Shown here piece after piece: positions 1-8,263 of a stretch of DNA of 64,000 nt. Every line of letters starts with the position of its first letter. Positions within the stretch are counted from its first letter, which is position 1. Origin of the DNA: Streptomyces sp. NBC_00414 (GTDB taxonomy: Bacteria > Actinomycetota > Actinomycetes > Streptomycetales > Streptomycetaceae). The DNA lies in the NCBI RefSeq assembly GCF_036038375.1, contig NZ_CP107935.1, forward strand, positions 4,712,001 to 4,776,000. Direction: 5' to 3'. Below the pieces are notes generated by a model that saw only the letters and a list, made by a program, of their open reading frames with translations, was not told the origin of the DNA and searched no databases. The position numbers were made by a program, and so were the translations under genes.

Positions 1-270
1 GGCTCCCGTCACCGGAGACCTCGACGTCCCCTCACGGCGAATCGCTGAACACAAGCGTGACGAAACGGACACGCCCCGTCAACACCTGTTCGGGGATTCA
101 TACCTTAAGGGCGCTTTGTGACCCTCACGGAAGGAAGCACGGCCCGGCGCACTCGACAGCAGCGAACGCCCGGGCCCTGGACTCCGTGCCACCCGTGCGC
201 CAGCGGGCGCACCCGTGCCCGAGCGCCCGCTCCCGCGTGACGGGCCCTGGACCCCGGGTACCCCACGGTT
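1..270. other. Left-edge stretch without a convincing gene
   Basis: No frame here shows the codon bias of the neighbours, and the open frames are shadows. The sequence holds a possible promoter area around 60-140 and a 13-base direct repeat (CGGGCCCTGGACT at 171-183; CGGGCCCTGGACC at 240-252). Nothing else can be supported. Confidence 0.4.
195..212 (-). terminator. Hairpin downstream of the RsbW-like gene
   Basis: GTGCGCC and GGCGCAC form a perfect 7-bp stem with a 4-base loop, about 60 bases past the stop codon of the ATPase gene. It could act as a GC-rich intrinsic terminator, but there is no T-run. Confidence 0.3.
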
Positions 271-816
271 CTAGACGGCCTCGTACGCCAGATCCCCGTA
301 CACGACCGGAGACACGGTCGAGGACACCGCCGGAGAGACCAACGGAGCCGCGTCGCAGCCCGTGGCGACGGTGGCCGCCGACGAACATCGGTCCACCTCG
401 CACCAGATGCGTTTGCCGGCACCCTCGGCGCTCCAGCCCCACCGGTCGGCGAGACCGTCGACGAGTGCGAGGCCACGGCCGTTGGTGTCGTCGCCGTCGG
501 CGCAGCGCGGGCGCGGTGCCCGGGTGCTGGCATCGGCCACTTCCAGGCGGACGGTGGCGGCGACCTCGCCGACGGCCCGCTCACCGGCTGTCGGCGCGGT
601 CGCCGCGTCCGGCACGAACAGACGCAGGACGGCCGGACGGCCGGTGTGCACCACGGCGTTGGTGACCAGCTCCGAGACGAGCAGGATCAGCGTCTCGGCC
701 AGCGGCTCATCGGCCTCTATCCCGGAACCCGCGAGCCGCGAACGGGCCCACCTCCGGGCTCGCCCCACCTCCGCGGGGTCGGGCCTGATCTCCAGCTGCA
801 CTTGAAGCACCTGCAC
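271..816 (-). CDS. RsbW-like ATP-binding anti-sigma regulatory protein
   Basis: A 181-residue single-domain GHKL ATPase of the anti-sigma factor / HATPase_c_2 type, abundant in Streptomyces. The N box is seen in LVSELVTNAVVHTG (about residues 48-61), and the G-box region is DDTNGRGLALVDGL near residue 115. Such proteins bind ATP and usually phosphorylate a STAS anti-anti-sigma partner or sequester a sigma factor. A STAS protein is encoded at 6915-7289, but the genes are not adjacent, so partnership is only a guess. The start is GTG; no other domain is attached. Family assignment is firm; the cognate sigma factor is unknown. Confidence 0.85.
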   Translation of the reverse strand: MQVLQVQLEIRPDPAEVGRARRWARSRLAGSGIEADEPLAETLILLVSELVTNAVVHTGRPAVLRLFVPDAATAPTAGERAVGEVAATVRLEVADASTRAPRPRCADGDDTNGRGLALVDGLADRWGWSAEGAGKRIWCEVDRCSSAATVATGCDAAPLVSPAVSSTVSPVVYGDLAYEAV

Positions 817-1317
817 CGCTCACACCATCCGAACCGGCGGACACATCGCCTCGCGCCTCGCAAGGGCCACGATCGTGGTCAGAAAAGGGCTCACGGAATG
901 TGATTCCCTCAGGAGACAGCATGGTTGACGTACAGTCACCCCGCCAAGCGCTTCGGGCATATTCCAGCGCGAAGGAGTACGCGTGCGGCATACTGTGCGA
1001 CGCTCGCCGCGGGGAGTCGAACAGGCAGGAACGGTCCTGCTTCCCGCCTTGCGAGCGGCGCGCATCGCCGGATCCGGGGCTGCCCCAGGGGCAACACCGT
1101 GATGGCCCGGCCTCAGAACCACTCGCATCCCACACAAGGTACCGGAGCAGGCCGCCGACTCCAGGCCGTGACGAGTCACGCGTAGGACACAACCCGATAT
1201 CAACGCTCGGTAATTCCGGTATGCCACGTTCCGCGACTTCCGCCCCCTCGCGACCCACCCCGGCCCGCCTCCGAGTGCCACGATCCGCGGCATTCGGCTC
1301 GGAGCGGCTCGGCGGGT
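817..1317. other. Intergenic region upstream of the RsbW-like gene
   Basis: About 500 bases with no convincing gene. A TTGACG (925-930) and a GAAGGAG (971-977) lie on the plus strand. The short frame that follows, GTG at about 982, has poor codon bias (about 68 percent GC3), so I do not call it. The region probably holds the promoter of the ATPase gene and the 3' untranslated end of the acyl-CoA dehydrogenase operon. Confidence 0.4.
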
Positions 1318-2238
1318 TCACGTCCCGGCCCGTGCCGCCGACGCCAGCAGGTCCTGCGCGAGCGCCTCCTCGGCCGCCGCGGCACCCTCCCCGCGCCGGG
1401 CCCGCGACCAGGCCCGTTTGAGGTGCAGGTGTACGTCCGACTCCCAGGTGAATCCCATACCGCCGTGCACCTGGAGGCAGTCGCGGGCCCCGCGCTCGGC
1501 GGCGTCGTCGGCCAGCAGCCGGGCCGCCGCGATGTCGAGCGGATCACCGGTGACGGCTGCCGCGTACACCGCCGCGCGGGCCACTTCCACCCGCACCAGC
1601 ATCTCCGAGCACAGGTGTTTCACCGCCTGGAAGGCTCCGATCGGCTGCCCGAACTGCTCGCGGGTCCGGGCGTGTTGCACGGCCAGCGCACAGGTCCGCG
1701 CGGCCGAGCCGAGCTGCTCGGCGGCGGTCAGCAGCGACGCGACCGGGTCGGGGGGAGCCGGACGGGGCACCCGGTGCAGCGGTGTCAGCGGGTCGACGGA
1801 GCGCAGGGCGACGGCGCCCGTCACATCGCCCCGAACGGCGTCCGCCTCGTCCAGCCATTCGACGAGCGTGCCGTCGACGGCGGCGACGACGCACTCGCCG
1901 GTGGCCGCCCCGGGCACTTCTCCGGCTGCGAGGTGAGTGGCCACGAGCGGTCCCGGCAGCAGCGCCCGGCCGGCCTCCTCGAAGGCCAGGACCGCCTCGG
2001 GAAGCCCCAGCCCGACCCCGCCCCGCTCCTCCGGGAGCCGCAGCGCGAAGAACCCGGCCTCGCCCAACTCGCGCCAGAGCGCTCGGTCGAGACCACCGAC
2101 CGCCACCCGGCCACCGGAACCTTCTCCCTCCGGCGGGTCCACGGCGGCCCGCAGCCGCTCCCGCCCGAACCGCCGCACCAGCAGCTCGCGTACCCCGGCC
2201 CGTAAAGCCCTTTGATCGTCCGTGAGTTGGAAGTCCAT
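1318..2238 (-). CDS. Acyl-CoA dehydrogenase, short subunit
   Basis: A 306-residue acyl-CoA dehydrogenase, shorter than the usual 380 residues. The N-terminal helical domain starts MDFQLTDDQRALR. The C-terminal FAD/tetramer region shows TREQFGQPIGAFQAVKH (about residue 205) and CLQVHGGMGFTWESD (about 265). The middle beta domain is shortened. It starts 4 bases after the stop of the upstream dehydrogenase gene, so the two are co-translated. Long/short pairs of this kind in actinobacteria (for example FadE28-FadE29) form alpha2beta2 heterotetramers acting on bulky CoA thioesters; that this pair does so is inference. The ATG at 2238 was chosen because family homology starts exactly there. Confidence 0.85.
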   Translation of the reverse strand: MDFQLTDDQRALRAGVRELLVRRFGRERLRAAVDPPEGEGSGGRVAVGGLDRALWRELGEAGFFALRLPEERGGVGLGLPEAVLAFEEAGRALLPGPLVATHLAAGEVPGAATGECVVAAVDGTLVEWLDEADAVRGDVTGAVALRSVDPLTPLHRVPRPAPPDPVASLLTAAEQLGSAARTCALAVQHARTREQFGQPIGAFQAVKHLCSEMLVRVEVARAAVYAAAVTGDPLDIAAARLLADDAAERGARDCLQVHGGMGFTWESDVHLHLKRAWSRARRGEGAAAAEEALAQDLLASAARAGT

Positions 2239-2242
2239 CAGG

Positions 2243-3397
2243 TCACCGGCCCTTCGGAAGGCCCAGGATCCGCTCGGCCACGATGTTCCGCTGGATCTGC
2301 GAGGTCCCGGCCGCGATGGTGTACGAGAGCGACGACAGCCGGTCGACCGTCCACTCCCTGCCGAGATCGAGCCCCTCGGGCCCGAGCACCTCGGCCGCGG
2401 TGTCGTACAGCTCCTGACGCGCCTGCGAGTAACGCAGCTTGAAGACCGAGCCACCCATGCCGGGGACCCCGCCCACCCGCTCCGACTCGCTCACGTTCCA
2501 CTGCGTGAGCCGCCACAGGGCCCGAAACTCGGCGTTGAGCCTGCCGAGCCGGCGGCGCAACGGCACGTCGTCCCACCGGCCGTTCTTCCGGGCCTCGCGC
2601 GCGAGTTCACCCAGAACCCGCCGACAGGCCACCACCTCGCCCACGAAGGCGGTGCCGCGTTCGAAGGACAGGGTCACCATGGTCACGCGCCAGCCGTCGT
2701 TCTCCTCGCCGACCCGGTTGGCGACGGGCACCCGCACCTCGTCGAGGAACACCTCGGCGAACTCGGCGGACCCGGCGAGGGTGCGCAGTGGACGTACCGT
2801 GATGCCCGGGGCGTCCATCGGCATCGCGAGCCAGGTGATCCCCCGGTGTCTGGGGGCCTTCGCGTCCGTCCGCACCAACAGCTCGCACCAGTCGGCGACT
2901 TCGGCGTGCGAGGTCCAGATCTTGGAACCGCTGACCACGTAGTCGTCGCCGTCCCGCCGCGCGCGCGTGCGCAGCGACGCGAGGTCGGAGCCGGCGTCCG
3001 GTTCGCTGAACCCCTGGCACCACACCTCCTCGCCGCGCAGCACAGGCGGCAGCCAGCGCGCCCGCTGCCCGGCGCTCCCCTCGGCCGCGATGGTCGGCCC
3101 GGCATGCAGCAGCCCGACGAAATTGGCCCCTACGTAGGGGGCACCCGCCTTCTCGGTCTCCTCCAGAAAGATCAGATGCCGGGTAGGCGTGGCACCACGA
3201 CCCCCCACCTCCACGGGCCAGTGCAGCCCCGCGTACCCGGCGTCGTACAGCAGTCGCTGCCACCCGAGGTCGTACGCGCGCCGCGCCGGCCAGTCGTCGG
3301 CCGAGGGCTTCGGAGGCAACCCGGGGAGCACCTCTCCAAGCCACTCCCGCAACCGCGCCCGGAACTCCTCGTCCTCGTCCGAGTACGAAAGATCCAT
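2243..3397 (-). CDS. Acyl-CoA dehydrogenase, long subunit
   Basis: A 384-residue acyl-CoA dehydrogenase with all three domains. The N-terminal helices start MDLSYSDEDEEFRARLREW. The FAD/substrate loop is WCQGFSEPDAGSDLASLRT (about residues 125-143). The C-terminal part ends IAAGTSQIQRNIVAERILG, typical of the FadE-like actinobacterial clade. Its ATG overlaps the TAA of the amidohydrolase gene by one base (3397), and its stop is 4 bases before the next dehydrogenase. The expected reaction is alpha-beta desaturation of an acyl-CoA; the substrate cannot be read from sequence. It probably pairs with the short subunit downstream. Confidence 0.9.
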   Translation of the reverse strand: MDLSYSDEDEEFRARLREWLGEVLPGLPPKPSADDWPARRAYDLGWQRLLYDAGYAGLHWPVEVGGRGATPTRHLIFLEETEKAGAPYVGANFVGLLHAGPTIAAEGSAGQRARWLPPVLRGEEVWCQGFSEPDAGSDLASLRTRARRDGDDYVVSGSKIWTSHAEVADWCELLVRTDAKAPRHRGITWLAMPMDAPGITVRPLRTLAGSAEFAEVFLDEVRVPVANRVGEENDGWRVTMVTLSFERGTAFVGEVVACRRVLGELAREARKNGRWDDVPLRRRLGRLNAEFRALWRLTQWNVSESERVGGVPGMGGSVFKLRYSQARQELYDTAAEVLGPEGLDLGREWTVDRLSSLSYTIAAGTSQIQRNIVAERILGLPKGR

Positions 3398-4596
3398 TAC
3401 CTGTCGCGGTCCAGGTCGAGGCCCAGCATGCGGATGGCGTTGCCCCGCATCAGCTTGTAGACGGTCTCGTCGTCGAGGCCCTTCACATGGTCGAGGGCGA
3501 CCTCCTTGGTGTGCGGGAAGGTCGAGTCGACGTGCGGATAGTCGGTCTCGAAGGTCGCGTTGTCCCGCCCGACGACATCCAGCGAGGCGACCCCGTGCTT
3601 GTCACGGAAGAAGCAGCAGAAGATCTGCCGGTAGTAGTACGTGGACGGCGGCTCGGGGATGAGATCCCTGACCCCGCCCCAGGCCCGGTGCTCCTCCCAC
3701 ACGTCGTCGGCACGCTCCAGCGCGTACGGGATCCACCCCATCTGCCCCTCGCTGTACGCCAGCTTGAGCCGCGGGAACTTCACCAGCACCCCGCTGAACA
3801 GGAAGTCCATCATCGAGGCCATGGCGTTGTTGAAGCTCAGGGACGCCTGGACGGCGGGCGGCGCGTCCGGCGAGGCGGCGGGCATCTGACTGCTGCTGCC
3901 GATATGCATGTTGACGACCGTTCCGGTCTCCTGGCAGACGGCGAAGAACGGGTCCCAGTAGCCGGAGTGGATGGACGGCAGTCCCAGGTGGGTGGGGATC
4001 TCGGAGAAGGTCACGGCCTTCACGCCCCGGGCCGCGTTGTGCCGTATCTCGGCGACGGCGAGGTCGATGTCCCAGAGCGGAATGATGCACAGCGGGATCA
4101 GCCGTCCCCCACTGTCCCCGCACCACTCCTCGACCATGAAGTCGTTGTAGGCGCGCACGCAGGCCAGCGCGACCTCCTTGTCGTGCGCCTCGGCGAAGGT
4201 CTGCCCGCAGAACCGCGGGAAGGTCGGGAAGCACAGGCTCCCCTCCACATGGTTGGCGTCCATGTCCTTGAGCCGCTCGACCGGGTCCCAGCACCCGGGC
4301 CGCATCTCCGCGCGCGTGATGCCCTCCAGGGTCATCTCGTCCCGGTCGAAGCCGACGGCGGCGATGTTGCGCTTGTACGGGAACTTCAGGTCCTCGTAGA
4401 TCCACCAGTCGGTCGGCGGCCCGTCCGGGTCCATCGTGATCCGGTACTTGCCCGCCACGTAGGCCAGTTCGCCGATACCGGCCGTCAGCGGTTTGGGGCC
4501 GCGGTCCCGGTACTTCTTCGGCAGCCAGGTCTCGAAGAGGTGCGCGGGCTCGATCACATGGTCGTCGACGCTGATGATCCGAGGCAGTTCGGTCAT
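3397..4596 (-). CDS. Amidohydrolase-family protein (PF04909 type)
   Basis: A 399-residue TIM-barrel amidohydrolase of the aminocarboxymuconate decarboxylase-like class. The N-terminal metal-site strand is ISVDDHVIEPAHLFETW (residues 7-23). Further conserved segments are NMHIGSSSQ and FETDYPHVDSTFPHTK near the C-terminus. Members act as hydrolases, hydratases or decarboxylases. Position as first gene of an operon with two acyl-CoA dehydrogenases suggests a step in ring or side-chain breakdown. The ATG at 4596 was chosen over upstream in-frame codons because the family starts there and because the longer form would run into the operator region. Confidence 0.85.
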   Translation of the reverse strand: MTELPRIISVDDHVIEPAHLFETWLPKKYRDRGPKPLTAGIGELAYVAGKYRITMDPDGPPTDWWIYEDLKFPYKRNIAAVGFDRDEMTLEGITRAEMRPGCWDPVERLKDMDANHVEGSLCFPTFPRFCGQTFAEAHDKEVALACVRAYNDFMVEEWCGDSGGRLIPLCIIPLWDIDLAVAEIRHNAARGVKAVTFSEIPTHLGLPSIHSGYWDPFFAVCQETGTVVNMHIGSSSQMPAASPDAPPAVQASLSFNNAMASMMDFLFSGVLVKFPRLKLAYSEGQMGWIPYALERADDVWEEHRAWGGVRDLIPEPPSTYYYRQIFCCFFRDKHGVASLDVVGRDNATFETDYPHVDSTFPHTKEVALDHVKGLDDETVYKLMRGNAIRMLGLDLDRDR

Positions 4597-4621
4597 GAGT
4601 CCAGCCCTCTCCGGCGGCAAA

Positions 4622-4638
4622 TCTGATGATCCGTCAGA
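4622..4638. promoter_or_regulatory. Operator-like palindrome 1 (CTGA...TCAG)
   Basis: TCTGA-N7-TCAGA (4622-4638) contains the half CCGTCAG that is also present in the second site 78 bases away. It lies 26 bases before the amidohydrolase start. Its form is typical of a TetR-family operator. No regulator gene is adjacent. Confidence 0.55.
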
Positions 4639-4700
4639 ATGCAGGCTAGCTCCGCACCCCTGGACCGACAAGGCACCGAGGCCTACGCTCTGCACGCAAC

Positions 4701-4715
4701 CTGACTACCCGTCAG
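4701..4715. promoter_or_regulatory. Operator-like palindrome 2 (CTGAC-N5-GTCAG)
   Basis: CTGACTACCCGTCAG is a perfect 5-bp inverted repeat. It shares CTGA-N4-CCGTCAG with the site at 4622 and lies 34 bases before the ligase start. Together the two sites could co-regulate the divergent catabolic genes. Confidence 0.55.
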
Positions 4716-4749
4716 TTCCACTCTCGCGTCAGCGGTGAGGAGTACGGGC

Positions 4750-6261
4750 ATGCCCACGGACACCGCACACGAACTCGGCGCCTCGCGCACCTTCTGGGAA
4801 CTCGTCGAACGCCGAGCCGCACTCACCCCCGACCGCCCGGTCCTCCTCCAGGACGACCGCACCCTGACCTTCGAGGAGCTGCGCTCCGGCGCCGAGCGGA
4901 CCGCGGCAGGCCTCCACGACATGGGCGTACACCCCGGCACCGTGGTCGCCTGGCAACTGCCGACCCGCATGGAGACCGTGCTCCTCGCGATGGCCCTGAC
5001 GCGACTGGGCGCGATCCAGTCCCCGGTCATCCCCTTCTACCGCGACCGGGAGGTGTCCTTCGCGCTCAGCGCATCGCAGGCGGCGTTCTTCGCCGTACCC
5101 GGCACCTGGCGCGGCTTCGACCACACCGCCATGGCCGAACGCATAGCTGCTCCCCACACATTCGAGGCATACGACGAACTCCCCACCGGAGACCCCGCGT
5201 CGCTCCCCGCGCCACCCTCCTCCGGTACGGACGTGCGCTGGATCTACTGGACCTCCGGCACGACGTCCGACCCCAAGGGCGTACTGCACACGGACCGTTC
5301 ACTGATCGCGGGCGGCTCCTGCCTGGCCCACGCCCTGCACCTGTCGGCGTCAGACGTCGGCTCCGTCGCGTTCCCCTTCGCGCACATAGGCGGCCCGGAC
5401 TACCTGGTGATGCTGCTGCTGTACGGGTTCCCGGCCGTCCTCTTCGAGAAGTTCGCGCTGCCGGACGCCCTGGAGGGCTATCGCAAGCACGGGGTGACGG
5501 TGGCGGGCGGTTCCACGGCTTTCTACTCGATGTTCCTGGCCGAGCAGCGCAAGCAGCCGGACATGAAGCTCATCCCGACCCTGCGCCTGCTGGCCGGCGG
5601 CGGCGCGCCCAAGCCCCCCGAGATCCACCACGCGGTCGTGCACGAGATGGGGGTCGGACTCACCCACGGCTACGGCATGACAGAGGTCCCGATGATCACC
5701 ATGGGCTCACCGGACGACACCGAGGAGAACCTGGCGACCACGGAAGGGAAGCCCCCACCGGGCATGGAGATCCGGATCACGGACGACGAGATACGCCTGC
5801 GCGGTGAAGCGGTCTGCAGCGGCTATCTCGACCCGGCCCAGACAGCGGAGGCCTTCGACGACGACGGCTTCCTGATCACCGGGGATCTCGGACACCTCAC
5901 CCCCACCGGCCACCTCGTCCTGACGGGCCGCCTGAAGGACGTCATCATCCGCAAGGGCGAGAACATCAGCGCCAAGGAGGTGGAGGACCTGCTGCACCGC
6001 CATCCGGCCGTCGCGGACGCGGCGGTGATCGGCCTCCCCGACGCGGAGCGAGGAGAACGGGTCTGCGCGGTGATCGAACAGCCGCCCGGAAGCGAGCCGC
6101 TCACCCTCGCGACCGTCACGGCCCATCTGCGCGCGGAAGGACTGTCCACTCACAAGCTGCCGGAGCAACTGGAGGTGGTGGACGCCCTTCCGCGCAACGA
6201 GACTCTGCGCAAGGTGCTCAAGTACCGCCTCAGGGAGCGTTACTCGGGCACCGTGAAGTAG
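4750..6261 (+). CDS. AMP-dependent acyl-CoA synthetase/ligase
   Basis: A 503-residue ANL-superfamily ligase. The phosphate-binding motif is YWTSGTTSDPKGVLHTDRS (about residues 163-181). A5 is HGYGMTEVPM; A7/A8 are GDLGHL and GRLKDVIIRKGENISAKEVE; the A10 lysine region is RNETLRKVLKYRL. It activates a carboxylic acid to acyl-CoA through an acyl-AMP and resembles the cyclohexanecarboxylate/medium-chain ligase group. It is divergent from the amidohydrolase/dehydrogenase operon, which would use its product. The ATG at 4750 follows GAGGAG by a normal distance; an in-frame GTG at 4735 lacks a ribosome site. The 3' end overlaps the convergent EF-hand gene by 22 bases. Confidence 0.9.
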   Translation: MPTDTAHELGASRTFWELVERRAALTPDRPVLLQDDRTLTFEELRSGAERTAAGLHDMGVHPGTVVAWQLPTRMETVLLAMALTRLGAIQSPVIPFYRDREVSFALSASQAAFFAVPGTWRGFDHTAMAERIAAPHTFEAYDELPTGDPASLPAPPSSGTDVRWIYWTSGTTSDPKGVLHTDRSLIAGGSCLAHALHLSASDVGSVAFPFAHIGGPDYLVMLLLYGFPAVLFEKFALPDALEGYRKHGVTVAGGSTAFYSMFLAEQRKQPDMKLIPTLRLLAGGGAPKPPEIHHAVVHEMGVGLTHGYGMTEVPMITMGSPDDTEENLATTEGKPPPGMEIRITDDEIRLRGEAVCSGYLDPAQTAEAFDDDGFLITGDLGHLTPTGHLVLTGRLKDVIIRKGENISAKEVEDLLHRHPAVADAAVIGLPDAERGERVCAVIEQPPGSEPLTLATVTAHLRAEGLSTHKLPEQLEVVDALPRNETLRKVLKYRLRERYSGTVK

Positions 6262-6752
6262 CGGGCGAAGGCACTCACGATGTCGGGCTCGGTGACGACT
6301 CCGTCGGCGTCCGAGTCGAGGGCGCCGGCCGCGCTGGCGGCCGTCTCCCCGGGCACGCCGAGGGCCTTGAGGATCCGCGCGGTCTCGTCGAGGGTCACGG
6401 AGCCGTCCCCGTCGCCGTCCGCCACGGCGAGCGCCGCGTCCAGGAAGGGGCGGGCGATCTCGGCGAACCGGTCGGGGTTGTCCCGCAGTCGCTTCACGGC
6501 TCCGTTCACGAACTCCTCGCGCGTGATGCGCTGGTCCCCGTCACGGTCCGCTATTCCGGCCATGCCCTGCCAGAAGGCTTCCGCGCCGATGTAGAGGGCC
6601 TGGCCCTTGTCGCACCGGGCCGTCGTGCCGAACTCGGCGAGCAGCGCCTTCGTCGCCGCGTTGAAGTCCTCGCGGTCGATATAGCCGTTGCCGTCCTGGT
6701 CGAAGCCTGCGAACCGGGCGGCGATCTTCCGCTCGTACTCGGTACTGACCAT
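6240..6752 (-). CDS. EF-hand calcium-binding protein
   Basis: A 170-residue protein made almost entirely of four EF-hands. The loops are DQDGNGYIDREDF (about 20-32), DRDGDQRITREEF (about 72-84), DGDGDGSVTLDET (about 113-125) and DSDADGVVTEPDI (about 147-159). All keep Asp at loop position 1 and Gly at position 6. It resembles the calmodulin-like CabD group of Streptomyces calcium sensors and has no signal peptide, so it should be cytosolic. Loop 4 ends in D-I rather than the usual E, so it may bind Ca2+ weakly. It is convergent with the ligase gene and overlaps its stop. The target protein is unknown. Confidence 0.9.
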   Translation of the reverse strand: MVSTEYERKIAARFAGFDQDGNGYIDREDFNAATKALLAEFGTTARCDKGQALYIGAEAFWQGMAGIADRDGDQRITREEFVNGAVKRLRDNPDRFAEIARPFLDAALAVADGDGDGSVTLDETARILKALGVPGETAASAAGALDSDADGVVTEPDIVSAFARYFTVPE

Positions 6753-6914
6753 GTCTTTCGGGCCGCCTTACATCACGTGGGTGCGTCTGGCAGGAGCGTA
6801 CGACGACCGGCCCCCTCGGGGAGCGGGAAAACGACGCTTGTGCCAAGACCGGGGGAAATCCGCGACAACGGCGTCACGGACGTACAGGATGATCTTCCCC
6901 CTGCGTGACAGGAA

Positions 6915-7289
6915 TCACGCCGAAAGTGAATTCGCCTCGTCGTCCACGGCGGCGTCGACGTCGGCATACGCGTCGAAGAGCCTGCGTACGCCAAGGGCGC
7001 CCAACACCCGGTTGACGTGCGACCCGTCCACCGCCCCCTGCGCCGGAAGGATCACCCGGAGGCGGCCCTGACAGGAGCGGATCAGCCGCCGCGAGGCGAT
7101 GAGCACACTCACGCCGCTGGAGTCGCAGAACAGCACCCCGGACAGGTCCAGCACGACATCCCGCCGCCCGTCGGCCACGGCTTCGTGCACCCGCTGCCGC
7201 AGCACCGGCGACGTCACCAGATCCATCTCACCCGAAACCCGCACGACAGCCCAGCCGCGCTGCTCGCCTTCGGTCACCCTGAGCGTCAC
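6915..7289 (-). CDS. STAS-domain anti-anti-sigma factor (BldG/RsbV-like)
   Basis: A 124-residue single STAS domain. The phosphorylatable serine lies in the conserved segment VLFCDSSGVSVLIASRR (about residues 52-68). Unphosphorylated RsbV-type proteins bind and neutralise RsbW-type kinases, releasing a sigma factor. The GTG at 7289 was chosen: it starts the family homology (VTLRVTEGEQRGW) and has GAGGGA 7 bases upstream. It is divergent from an ECF sigma gene; ECF factors are not usually controlled by this switch, so a different sigma factor is the likely target. Confidence 0.85.
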   Translation of the reverse strand: MTLRVTEGEQRGWAVVRVSGEMDLVTSPVLRQRVHEAVADGRRDVVLDLSGVLFCDSSGVSVLIASRRLIRSCQGRLRVILPAQGAVDGSHVNRVLGALGVRRLFDAYADVDAAVDDEANSLSA

Positions 7290-7696
7290 GCGTCTGTCCC
7301 TCGCTCGACGATGTCGGACCCGGACGGCCCGGTTACGGCCGGACCCGGAAACGGAAGCTGTTACTTCGCTTCCCTGGTGCGTGGCTGCCCCACCCTCCGC
7401 TCCACGAAACACGGAATGCCGAACCGAAACGCACCCCCAACAGACCGTTCCGGCCACAACCGCTCAACGCCCGCCACCCCTGATCAGGACAATTCACCAC
7501 ACTCGAACACGCAAAGTAATTCACCACACACATACCGCAACCACTCCCCTACCACCCGAGCCGGGCCCCGGGGCGCGCATTGCAACAAAGGGGCGTGCGT
7601 CCCCCCAGGTGCCGACTACATTCGGAAGGAGACCGAGGAGGAGAATCCGGTCGCACGGGGACAGACGCACGGCACGAACACAGTGGAGGGGGGCGT
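7290..7696. other. Divergent promoter region, STAS and ECF sigma genes
   Basis: About 400 bases without a gene. It contains a direct repeat AATTCACCACA at 7491-7501 and again at 7518-7528, 27 bases apart. The repeat is AT-rich compared with its surroundings, as expected for a regulator site. No clear -35/-10 pair was recognised. Confidence 0.45.
7491..7528. repeat. Direct repeat AATTCACCACA x2
   Basis: Two identical 11-base copies spaced 27 bases start to start lie in the divergent promoter region. The head-to-tail arrangement suits a regulator that binds direct repeats. The identity of such a regulator is not evident. Confidence 0.5.
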
Positions 7697-8263
7697 ATGA
7701 CCAACAGGGACGCGCCACCCCGCTGGGACCGCAAGATGCAGCAGCGGCTCGCCCGGGGAGAGGCAGCCGCGCTCGGTGAGCTCTATGACCGATTCGCTTC
7801 ACTCGTGCACGGACTCGCCCAGCGCGTGCTCGGGGACGAGCGCGCGGCCGACGGCATCACCCGCGAGGTCTTCGCCCACGTCTGGGAGAACCCCGAGTCG
7901 TACGACCCCAAGCAGGGACCCCTGCGCTCCTGGGTCGCCACGCTGACCCACCGCCTCGCCGTGCAGCGCCTGCGCACCACGGAGACCGCCGCGCTCGCCC
8001 ACGAGGACTCGGACGACACCGACGAGTTGGAACGCAGGGTCCGCCGCGCCTCGGTGGCGGCCCGCGCCGACTACATCGTCACGTCCATGCCGACCCCGCT
8101 GCGCGCCGCCCTTGAACTCGCCTACTTCCAGCGCCGCGACTACCGCCAGACCGCCGCCGACCTGGGCGTCACCGCGGACGAGGCCCGCCGCCGCCTGCGC
8201 CTGGGCCTCCAACTCCTGTCCACGGCCCACGACGCCGACTCCTCCGAAGGGGGCGCCCGGTGA
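7697..8263 (+). CDS. ECF-type RNA polymerase sigma factor
   Basis: A 188-residue sigma-70 factor with only regions 2 and 4. Region 2 runs from ALGELYDRFASLVHGLAQR through ADGITREVFAHVWENPESY to SWVATLTHRLAVQRLR (about 22-92). Region 4 is PLRAALELAYFQRRDYRQTA followed by the recognition helix around TADEARRRLRLGL (about 132-175). The ATG at 7697 has GGAGGGGGG just upstream. The stop overlaps the GTG of the next gene by 4 bases, so sigma and anti-sigma are translationally coupled. The resemblance to S. coelicolor SCO4409 is from memory. The promoter it recognises is unknown. Confidence 0.9.
   Translation: MTNRDAPPRWDRKMQQRLARGEAAALGELYDRFASLVHGLAQRVLGDERAADGITREVFAHVWENPESYDPKQGPLRSWVATLTHRLAVQRLRTTETAALAHEDSDDTDELERRVRRASVAARADYIVTSMPTPLRAALELAYFQRRDYRQTAADLGVTADEARRRLRLGLQLLSTAHDADSSEGGAR

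Noticed and set aside
57..665. Plus-strand frame across the RsbW-like gene
   Set aside because: Arg/Pro-rich shadow with no domain, opposite a recognisable ATPase.
982..1101. Small plus-strand frame after GAAGGAG
   Set aside because: GC3 is only about 68 percent, and no homology or conserved motif is visible.
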